A DNA stretch of 6,925 nucleotides from Candidatus Aminicenantota bacterium (GTDB lineage Bacteria; Acidobacteriota; Aminicenantia; UBA2199): the NCBI GenBank assembly GCA_029939015.1, contig JAOZTV010000040.1:1-6925 (forward strand), written 5' to 3'. The notes beneath the pieces were generated by a model. It was not told the DNA's origin and did no database searches. It worked only from the letters and a program-made list of their open reading frames with translations. The stretch's first letter is position 1. The number at the start of each line of letters is the position of its first letter. Shown piece after piece: positions 1 to 5,802 of this stretch. The position numbers and the translations under genes were made by a program.

Positions 1-2
1 AA

Positions 3-944
3 ATGGATAAACAAAATGAAAATAGTATAGTTGAGGCACTTTTTGATAATATTAGTAAAGTTATTAAGGGAAAGGATGAAATAATAAGAAAAATTATAGC
101 TGCTTTTTTTTGTGGTGGACATGTTTTGCTTGAAGATGTTCCGGGGACAGGTAAAACTACTCTTGCAAAAACACTCGCACATTCTATTGGTACGTCATTT
201 TCAAGAGTGCAATTTACTTCTGATTTGCTTCCGTCAGATTTACTTGGTGTTTCAATATATTCTCAAAAAAACAATGATTTTCTATTTAATAAAGGGCCTG
301 TTTTTACAAATATTCTTCTTGCTGATGAAATTAACAGAGCAAATCCCAGAACTCAGTCAGCATTATTGGAAGCAATGGGGGAGAATCAAATAACTATTGA
401 CGGGAAAAAATTTGAACTTGATAAATTGTTTTTTGTCATTGCTACAGAAAATCCGATAGAATCACAGGGGACATATCCTCTCCCGGAATCTCAATTAGAC
501 AGATTTATGATCAAGCTTACATTAGGATATGTTGATAATCAGTCAGAAGTTCAAATACTATCAGATAAAATTAACGGGCTTGACATAAATACAATTAATT
601 CTATAATAAACGAAGAGGATGTTTTATTAATAAAAGAAAATATAAATTCAATACGTATCTCTGATGAGTTAAAACATTTTATCGTTGAAATCGTATCGGC
701 TACTCGTAATTATGAGTCAATCTTGTTTGGTGCAAGTACAAGAGCATCTATTTCTTTAATGAAAATGTCGCAGGCCTTTGCTTTTTTTAATAATAGAGAC
801 TTTGTAATTCCTGATGATATAATTTATATTGCTGAGGATGTATTATCTCACAGGATACAAATAAACTCACAGGCAAAATTTTCAGGTATCACAAATAGAA
901 ATATAATAAAAAAAATAATTAATAATATTAAAAAACCTGTATGA
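3..944 (+). CDS. MoxR-family AAA+ ATPase
   Basis: This 313-residue protein is a cytosolic AAA+ ATPase of the MoxR family, thought to act as a chaperone that uses ATP to mature or remodel partner proteins. The Walker A motif is at residues 44-53 (EDVPGTGKTT, Lys51) and Walker B at 104-112 (ILLADEINR). Sensor 1 is at 146-150 (IATEN), the arginine finger is in SQLDRF (Arg167), and the sensor 2 arginine is in GASTRAS (Arg247). All nucleotide-handling residues are present, and the length matches the family's usual 310-330 residues. The ATG lies two bases from the window edge, so its ribosome site cannot be seen. An upstream start is possible, but the N-terminus looks complete because the IKGKDEII segment starts at residue 21, as is usual. 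The TGA stop overlaps the next ATG. A DUF58 gene and a transglutaminase gene follow, which is the classic MoxR neighbourhood. The substrate is unknown. Confidence 0.95.
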   Translation: MDKQNENSIVEALFDNISKVIKGKDEIIRKIIAAFFCGGHVLLEDVPGTGKTTLAKTLAHSIGTSFSRVQFTSDLLPSDLLGVSIYSQKNNDFLFNKGPVFTNILLADEINRANPRTQSALLEAMGENQITIDGKKFELDKLFFVIATENPIESQGTYPLPESQLDRFMIKLTLGYVDNQSEVQILSDKINGLDINTINSIINEEDVLLIKENINSIRISDELKHFIVEIVSATRNYESILFGASTRASISLMKMSQAFAFFNNRDFVIPDDIIYIAEDVLSHRIQINSQAKFSGITNRNIIKKIINNIKKPV

Positions 945-2173
945 AGCCTCATCCTCTAAGAAAAATAAAAATATTCAATTTTCTAATAGAAAAATACATA
1001 AATAGGATTACACCAAAGGGTACATTTTTTATTATTATTCTTTTTGTTTCTATGATATTTGGTTTTAATCCTGACAAATCAATGCTTCATCAAATTTCAA
1101 TTTTATCTTTGAGTTTCATAATAATTGCATACATATTTACTTTTAGGTTTAAGACTAAAATAAAAATAGAAAGAGAACTTCCAGAACTTTGTATTATAAA
1201 TAAAAAAACCAGATACAGTATAATTATTAAAAATAATAACAAAAAGAAAGTATCAAATTTATTTTTCAAAGATGTGACAAACCAATTTTTAATGTCATCA
1301 GAACTACAAATTATTCCCTATATTAAATCTAATAATTCAATTGAATTGGATAATGCTTTTACACCATTAAAAAGAGGTTATATTCATATTGAAGGTTTTA
1401 ATATTTATAAAGAAGATCCGTTTGGACTTTTAAGAAAAAGTTTCTTTATAAAGGCACCTGCCAATATACTTGTACTGCCTCAGATTTATAATATGCCTTT
1501 TTTTAATTTTTTAGGTAAAAGGAAATACAATCAGGGAGGGATTCCGTACGCAGAGAAAAAAGGAGAATCTGAAGAATTTATATCACTTAAAAAATATAAA
1601 AATGGAGATCCAATAAAAAAAATTAACTGGAAGGCAACGGCAAAAACAGGTGAATTATTTGTTAATGAGTATCAGGAAGAATATTTTTCAAGATATGGAC
1701 TTATTCTTGATACATTTTCAAAAATTGATAATGATGTCTTTGAAGAGGCAATTTCAATTGCGTCATCAATCTTGACTGGAAGTGATATTAGGGATTCTAT
1801 TCTGGATATTATGTTTTTAGGAAGCGATGCATATAAGTTTACAATTGCTAAAGGTATAAATAGTAAAAAAAAAGCATTAGAAGTATTAGCTTCAATTTCG
1901 ATATGTAAGAATAAACTGTTTGACAGTTTACATTCTCTAATAAAAACAAATATTCATCTTCTTAATAGTGTTGTTTTAGTGCTAATTGAAATAGATGAAG
2001 ATAGGGTCAAACTTATTAATTTACTTGAAAAATATGATATTGAAATAAAAGTATTTCTTGTTTCAAAAAAACCCAGTATAAGTGCAGGTAAAATAAAAAA
2101 ACTTGGTATTAAAACAGCTATTAATATTCTTGATATTGGAGATATTAAAGGCTCTCTAAAGGAATTAGAATGA
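941..2173 (+). CDS. DUF58 domain-containing membrane protein
   Basis: This 410-residue protein has two N-terminal membrane helices (about residues 28-43 and 50-68) followed by a soluble region. The DUF58 signature spans about 209-247: SLKKYKNGDPIKKINW is followed by KATAKTGELFVNEYQEE. The usual DPFGL motif (159-163) and a VLP strand (178-180) come before it. The part after residue 250 resembles the von Willebrand A-like fold often seen in DUF58 proteins. Only a partial metal-site motif is visible there (Asp257-Thr-Phe-Ser260), so metal binding is doubtful. The start overlaps the upstream stop as ATGA, and no Shine-Dalgarno site is visible before it, so translation probably depends on coupling to the MoxR gene. 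Family knowledge makes it the likely membrane partner of the MoxR ATPase; its biochemical role is not established. It is an intact gene with base composition like its neighbours. Confidence 0.92.
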   Translation: MKPHPLRKIKIFNFLIEKYINRITPKGTFFIIILFVSMIFGFNPDKSMLHQISILSLSFIIIAYIFTFRFKTKIKIERELPELCIINKKTRYSIIIKNNNKKKVSNLFFKDVTNQFLMSSELQIIPYIKSNNSIELDNAFTPLKRGYIHIEGFNIYKEDPFGLLRKSFFIKAPANILVLPQIYNMPFFNFLGKRKYNQGGIPYAEKKGESEEFISLKKYKNGDPIKKINWKATAKTGELFVNEYQEEYFSRYGLILDTFSKIDNDVFEEAISIASSILTGSDIRDSILDIMFLGSDAYKFTIAKGINSKKKALEVLASISICKNKLFDSLHSLIKTNIHLLNSVVLVLIEIDEDRVKLINLLEKYDIEIKVFLVSKKPSISAGKIKKLGIKTAINILDIGDIKGSLKELE

Positions 2174-4107
2174 AAGTCCCACCACTCTTAATAGGGATAA
2201 TAGCTTTATTCTGGGCTTATGAAACTAATAATATTATTATTGGTGTTTTAATGTTTTTGCTCATAGAAAGTTCAATTTTTATAAAAAAAAGATGGAAATT
2301 TGACATTGATGATTTTGTAAAGATTTCAGATATGACTTCTTTAATTTTATTATCTTCTGTCGTAATGATAGTTTTAAATAATGAAATCGAACAGGCATTA
2401 TTAATAATACAAACATGGCTTCCTCTAATCTTTTTACCAATAATGATAACTCAGGTTTATCATATTGAAGACAAGATAATTATTGCAACTAAGCTCGGAC
2501 AGAGTAAAAAACCAGCCTATAGTCATAATCCAATGAATTTTTCATTTATATATATTGCAATAACTATGCTATCGGCTGCTACAGCAAATAATAGGGGATA
2601 TCATTTTCAAATAATTTTAATAGTTTTTTCATTTTGGTTTTTACTCTATAATAAGAAGAAAAAGAGTTCAAAGCTGTTTTTTTTTCTGGCAACCGCTTTA
2701 GTATTATTAATAAGTTTTGGTTTAAATAATGTTTTTGAGAATATTTATAGAATGGTCAATAAAAAAATGTCTTCTTTTTGGGAAAGCAAATATAGTAATA
2801 AAAGGATTGATCCTTATAAGTCACTAACTGCAATTGGTAATATTGGAAAGTTAAAGGATTCAGGTAAAATAATTATGAGGCTAATATCAGAAGATATACC
2901 TCCAAGATTATTGAAAACGGCAAGTTATGATACTTATGTTTCAGCTAATTGGTTTTCAAAAAACAAAAATTTTAATACAGTTAAATCTGAAAAGAATGTA
3001 TGGAATTTATATGAAAAAAAAAATATCATCAGAAAATCTTTACTAATAGAAAAATATTTGAATAATGTTCAAACTCTGCTTCCTATTCCTTATGGCTGTT
3101 TTGAAATTAAAAGTTCAGATATTGTAAAATTTGAAATAAACTCGGATAAGATAATAAAGCTTGAAACAAGGTCAGATTTACTTATTTATAAAACCATTTA
3201 CAATGGCATTATTATTAAGCAGATTAAACCAGAAAAAGGAAACTTAGATATACCCAAAAATGAGTATGAAACATTAAAAAAAATTATCGATGATTTAGAA
3301 TTATCAAATTTATCTGATAAAGACAAATTATTAAAAATTATAAAATTTTTCAATAAAGACTTCTCCTATTCCTTAAATTTAAAAAATAAGATAGGGCGAA
3401 GTCCTCTTTCTAATTTCCTCTTAAATTCAAAATCCGGGCATTGTGAATATTATGCAACGGCAACAGCTTTATTATTAAGAACAGCAGGGATTCCAACAAA
3501 ATATATTAATGGATTTGTAATAGATGAAAAAGATATGTTTTCTGATAAATACATAATTCGTGAAAGACATGCCCATGCTTGGGTTGAAGCATATATAGAT
3601 AATAGGTGGAAAGTAGTAGATACAACACCATCAATTTGGTTAGAGGAAGACAAAAAAGAAACATCATTAGAATTTATAAGTGATTTCTTTTCATTTTTGA
3701 GAAACAAAATAACTATTTTTATAAAACAGAACAAAAAACATAAAAGCATGATGTTTTTGGTCTTGATACTCTTGATAATCTTCTTATTTTTTAAAAAAAT
3801 ATTAAAATTTATAAATAAAAAAAGGTGGTTAAAAAAAAGTAAAAAAAGTATTAGTAAAAATATTGACACACAATTTGTTTTAATTATAAAAGAATTAGAA
3901 AAATTTGAGATTGAACAAAATAAGAATGAAACAATAATTTCATGGATGTATAGAATTAATAAAAATTTCCCAATAAAGATAAAACTACTCAATTCCATTT
4001 ATGAAATACACCTAAAATACCGTTTTGACCCCAATGGATTAACAAAGAAAGAAAACACAAACTATAAAAGCCAAATTAATGAATGGTTTCTAAATACCAA
4101 AAAATAA
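2170..4107 (+). CDS. TgpA-like membrane transglutaminase/protease-like protein
   Basis: This 645-residue membrane protein resembles the TgpA family. Six or seven hydrophobic segments fill about residues 4-186, a large probably extracytoplasmic region spans about 190-523, one helix lies at 526-544, and a basic tail of about 100 residues follows, in the position of DUF4129. The transglutaminase-like core has an intact Cys-His-Asp triad: Cys425 in SGHCEYYA, His469 in HAHAWVEAY and Asp484 in VVDTTP. The family's segment before the core is recognisable at about 247-261 (LLKTASYDTYVSANW). The ATG overlaps the DUF58 stop (ATGA) and has its own ribosome site, AAAGGA at 2158-2163. TgpA of Pseudomonas aeruginosa is reported as essential, and the family is linked to envelope functions, but the substrate is unknown. 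Proteolysis or amide hydrolysis is as likely as crosslinking. The gene closes the three-gene operon. Confidence 0.92.
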   Translation: MKVPPLLIGIIALFWAYETNNIIIGVLMFLLIESSIFIKKRWKFDIDDFVKISDMTSLILLSSVVMIVLNNEIEQALLIIQTWLPLIFLPIMITQVYHIEDKIIIATKLGQSKKPAYSHNPMNFSFIYIAITMLSAATANNRGYHFQIILIVFSFWFLLYNKKKKSSKLFFFLATALVLLISFGLNNVFENIYRMVNKKMSSFWESKYSNKRIDPYKSLTAIGNIGKLKDSGKIIMRLISEDIPPRLLKTASYDTYVSANWFSKNKNFNTVKSEKNVWNLYEKKNIIRKSLLIEKYLNNVQTLLPIPYGCFEIKSSDIVKFEINSDKIIKLETRSDLLIYKTIYNGIIIKQIKPEKGNLDIPKNEYETLKKIIDDLELSNLSDKDKLLKIIKFFNKDFSYSLNLKNKIGRSPLSNFLLNSKSGHCEYYATATALLLRTAGIPTKYINGFVIDEKDMFSDKYIIRERHAHAWVEAYIDNRWKVVDTTPSIWLEEDKKETSLEFISDFFSFLRNKITIFIKQNKKHKSMMFLVLILLIIFLFFKKILKFINKKRWLKKSKKSISKNIDTQFVLIIKELEKFEIEQNKNETIISWMYRINKNFPIKIKLLNSIYEIHLKYRFDPNGLTKKENTNYKSQINEWFLNTKK

Positions 4108-4114
4108 TTAATAT

Positions 4115-4126
4115 CTAAATATTTAG
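4115..4126. repeat. 12-bp perfect palindrome, copy 1, upstream of the tgt promoter
   Basis: CTAAATATTTAG reads identically on both strands. It lies 7 nt after the TgpA-like stop and 12 nt before the -35 box of the tgt promoter, a position suited to an operator or activator site. It is followed by GTGATA. The 12 nt at 4121-4132 (ATTTAGGTGATA) occur again at 5739-5750 in the yajC-secD gap, also as the right half of a palindrome. No T-tract follows, so it is not an intrinsic terminator. Being A/T-only apart from its ends, it could partly be chance. A regulatory role is inference. Confidence 0.5.
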
Positions 4127-4138
4127 GTGATAAACAAG

Positions 4139-4167
4139 TTGACAGTTACTTCAATTCTGATGATAAT
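4139..4167 (+). promoter_or_regulatory. Predicted sigma70-type promoter for tgt
   Basis: A perfect -35 hexamer TTGACA (4139-4144) is separated by exactly 17 nt from GATAAT (4162-4167), a five-of-six match to the -10 consensus. Transcription would start near 4173-4175, leaving a leader of about 50 nt before the tgt ATG. This fits a new transcription unit after the MoxR/DUF58/TgpA operon. AT-rich DNA gives many -10-like hits, but a perfect -35 at ideal spacing in the only sizeable gap here makes this call fairly strong. Confidence 0.75.
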
Positions 4168-4215
4168 AGGGGTTATTCTAAACGGATTGTGAGTGTATAA
4201 AAACAAACTATATAC

Positions 4216-4220
4216 AGGAG
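4216..4220 (+). promoter_or_regulatory. Ribosome binding site of tgt
   Basis: AGGAG lies 6 nt before the ATG at 4227 and fixes that start. It directly follows a weak 6-bp inverted repeat (TGTATA at 4194-4199, TATACA at 4211-4216) whose last base is the first of the SD. This stem is A/T-rich and probably unstable. Confidence 0.8.
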
Positions 4221-4226
4221 AATTTT

Positions 4227-5336
4227 ATGTTTTATAAAGTATTAAATAATGATAGTGATAGTAATGCAAGAACAGGTTTGATCACTACACATAATGGAGA
4301 GATAGAAACCCCTATTTTTATGCCTGTTGGGACTGCAGGGACTGTTAAGGCTATGACTATGGAACATTTAAAGGATGCAAAGGCTCAAATAATTCTAGGC
4401 AATACCTATCACCTTTTTTTAAGACCGGGATTAGACGTAATAAATGGTTTTGGTTCACTTCATAAGTTTATTTCATGGGATAAGCCAATCTTAACAGATA
4501 GTGGAGGGTTTCAAATATTTTCATTAAAGGGAAGAACCAAGGTTACCGAAGAAGGTGTTTCTTTTCAATCACATATTGATGGACAAAGATTCTTTTTAAC
4601 TCCTGAGAAGGTAGTTGATATTCAGAATAGTCTTGGCTCAGATATACAGATGGTTCTTGATAATTTCTCTCCATATCCATCAACTGAAGAACAGGATCTG
4701 AAAGCTTTTGATATAACCAATTTATGGGCAAAACGTGCGAGAGAACATTTCTTGAAATCAGATAGTAAAAACTTTCAGTTTGCAATTATTCAGGGTGGTT
4801 TAGATGAAACACTTAGAAGTAAGTCACTTGCTGAATTGTCCAATATTGGATTTGATGGTTATGCTGTTGGTGGACTTAGTGTAGGAGAACCTGTCTCTGA
4901 ATTTGAGAGGATTGTGTCTTATATTGTGCCAAAAATGCCCCTTGAAAAACCAAGATATTTAATGGGTTCAGGTACTCCCGAAGAAATATTACATGCCGTA
5001 GGTAATGGTATTGATATGTTTGATTGTGTTATGCCAACTCGAAATGCACGAAATGGTACACTTTTTACAAGTAGGGGAAAGGTCGCTATTAAAAATGTAA
5101 AACATAAATTTGATAAAGGACCTCTTGATGAAAAATGTGATTGTTATACATGTAGGAATTTTTCAAAATCATATTTAAGGCATCTTTATCTTTCAAAAGA
5201 AATATCATCCTCTATTTTAAACTCAATTCATAATATCCACTTCTATCTTGATTTTATGGCAAAAATAAGGTATGCTATTGAGATTAATCGGTTTAATATT
5301 TTCAAAAAAGAATTTTTATCCGAATATATACAATAA
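4227..5336 (+). CDS. tgt: Queuine/preQ1 tRNA-guanine transglycosylase
   Basis: This cytosolic enzyme exchanges guanine-34 in tRNAs with GUN anticodons for the queuosine precursor preQ1. At 369 residues it matches the bacterial norm (about 375). The substrate-binding aspartate is Asp91 in DSGGFQ, and the nucleophile is Asp266 in MFDCVMPTRNARNG. Further active-site loops are IIQGG (187-191) and GGLSVGE (215-221). The zinc site is complete: Cys304, Cys306 and Cys309 in CDCYTC, with His335 in NSIHN. One oddity is the loop usually written D-E-C-x-PYP, which is DNFSPYP at 145-151. The base-binding Asp145 is kept, but the next two positions are Asn and Phe. The start is supported by AGGAG six bases upstream and by the ETPIFMPVGT segment lying at the usual distance. 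The gene has its own promoter, and yajC follows after 12 nt, as in many bacteria. No queuosine synthesis gene is in the window. Confidence 0.97.
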   Translation: MFYKVLNNDSDSNARTGLITTHNGEIETPIFMPVGTAGTVKAMTMEHLKDAKAQIILGNTYHLFLRPGLDVINGFGSLHKFISWDKPILTDSGGFQIFSLKGRTKVTEEGVSFQSHIDGQRFFLTPEKVVDIQNSLGSDIQMVLDNFSPYPSTEEQDLKAFDITNLWAKRAREHFLKSDSKNFQFAIIQGGLDETLRSKSLAELSNIGFDGYAVGGLSVGEPVSEFERIVSYIVPKMPLEKPRYLMGSGTPEEILHAVGNGIDMFDCVMPTRNARNGTLFTSRGKVAIKNVKHKFDKGPLDEKCDCYTCRNFSKSYLRHLYLSKEISSSILNSIHNIHFYLDFMAKIRYAIEINRFNIFKKEFLSEYIQ

Positions 5337-5348
5337 AAGGAGTTAATT

Positions 5349-5708
5349 ATGGCAGCACAGGATACAGTAACACATCAGCAAGCACCAGCACAGGATTCTG
5401 CACAACCGCAAGCACAGACGGGCGGACCACAGATGCTAATTATGTTTGCAGTAATTTTTGCAATTTTTTATTTTATCATTATTTTACCTGCAAAAAAGAA
5501 GCAGAAAAAGCACGCAAATGTAGTTGATGGATTAAACGGTGGAGAAAGAGTTATTACTGCCGGTGGTATTTATGGTAAGGTTTTAAGAGTAATGGATGAT
5601 AGGGTTGAGTTGGAAATTGATAAGGGTACAAAATTACAGATAGCAAAATCTTCAATTTCAACTATTATACCTGTTGAAACTAAGTCACAGGTTGCGGACA
5701 AAAAATAA
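5349..5708 (+). CDS. yajC: Sec translocase accessory subunit YajC
   Basis: This 119-residue inner-membrane protein associates with SecD and SecF and assists the SecYEG translocon. It has one membrane helix (about residues 29-47), a basic cluster just after it (KKKQKK, 49-54), then the conserved YajC core GGERVITAGGIYGKV (64-78) and a short beta-rich cytosolic tail. The first 28 residues are rich in Gln and Ala and lack hydrophobic character, so they form a low-complexity stretch probably outside the membrane. The length is close to the E. coli protein (about 110). AAGGAG at 5337-5342, six bases from the ATG, supports the start. The gene follows tgt after 12 nt, so the two are probably cotranscribed. 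Two TAA/TAA-like stops sit nearly in tandem (TAATAA from 5706). Confidence 0.95.
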   Translation: MAAQDTVTHQQAPAQDSAQPQAQTGGPQMLIMFAVIFAIFYFIIILPAKKKQKKHANVVDGLNGGERVITAGGIYGKVLRVMDDRVELEIDKGTKLQIAKSSISTIIPVETKSQVADKK

Positions 5709-5732
5709 TAAGTAAAAATAAGAACTTATAAA

Positions 5733-5746
5733 ACCTAAATTTAGGT
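5733..5746. repeat. 14-bp perfect palindrome, copy 2, in the yajC-secD gap
   Basis: ACCTAAATTTAGGT is a perfect palindrome 24 nt after the yajC stop. Its right half with the following bases (ATTTAGGTGATA, 5739-5750) is identical to 4121-4132 upstream of tgt. The copies differ by two bases at the palindrome centre. The left arm can instead pair with TAGGTTT further on (5731-5737 with 5753-5759), giving an RNA hairpin with a 15-nt loop. Protein operator and RNA element are both possible, and neither is shown. Confidence 0.5.
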
Positions 5747-5763
5747 GATATATAGGTTTAGCT

Positions 5764-5784
5764 TATATGACTTTGTGTCATATA
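5764..5784 (+). promoter_or_regulatory. Perfect 8-bp hairpin next to the secD ribosome site
   Basis: TATATGAC (5764-5771) and GTCATATA (5777-5784) are exact reverse complements around a 5-nt loop TTTGT. The stem ends one base before the Shine-Dalgarno sequence GGAGG. Such a structure could influence ribosome loading on secD. The stem has only two G-C pairs, so its stability is modest. There is no T-tract, so it is not a terminator. Confidence 0.45.
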
Positions 5785-5802
5785 TGGAGGAAGGATAAAT
5801 GA
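5767..5802 (+). CDS. Possible 11-codon leader peptide ahead of secD
   Basis: An ATG at 5767 opens a frame coding MTLCHIWRKDK that ends in TGA at 5800-5802, overlapping the secD ATG as ATGA, the same junction used twice in the upstream operon. A weak ribosome site (AGGT, 5754-5757) lies 9 nt before it. The ATG is inside the left arm of the 8-bp hairpin, so translation of this frame would open the hairpin and bring ribosomes to the secD start. The frame is very short and could be accidental. No known leader peptide is recognised. Confidence 0.25.
   Translation: MTLCHIWRKDK
5786..5790 (+). promoter_or_regulatory. Ribosome binding site of secD
   Basis: GGAGG lies 8 nt before the ATG at 5799, and a second purine patch, AAGG, follows it. 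An in-frame TAA at 5796-5798 directly precedes the ATG, so no longer N-terminus is possible and the start is firmly set. Confidence 0.85.

Noticed and set aside
3450..3998. 182-codon minus-strand open frame
   Set aside because: It is antisense to the transglutaminase core and tail. Its Ile/Leu/Phe-rich composition is what the reverse complement of AT-rich Lys/Asn codons gives, and the + strand gene has clear catalytic motifs.
4108..4135. Intrinsic terminator after the TgpA-like gene
   Set aside because: The palindrome there is A/T-rich, has no loop when centred, and is not followed by a T-tract.
4160..4192. Ten-codon frame (MIIGVILNGL) in the tgt leader
   Set aside because: It begins inside the -10 box of the predicted promoter and so would lie upstream of the transcript start. 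It has no ribosome site.
4165..4220. preQ1 riboswitch upstream of tgt, suggested by the A-rich stretch before the SD (TATAAAAACAAACTA)
   Set aside because: The A-rich tail resembles the class I form, but there is no G-C-rich P1 stem: the GGGG at 4169-4172 has no C-run partner before the SD, and no matching loop was found.
5758..5786. A sigma70 promoter immediately upstream of secD
   Set aside because: The best pair (TTTAGC and TATATG, 17 nt apart) matches the consensus poorly and would start transcription after the ribosome binding site. Readthrough from tgt-yajC is more likely.
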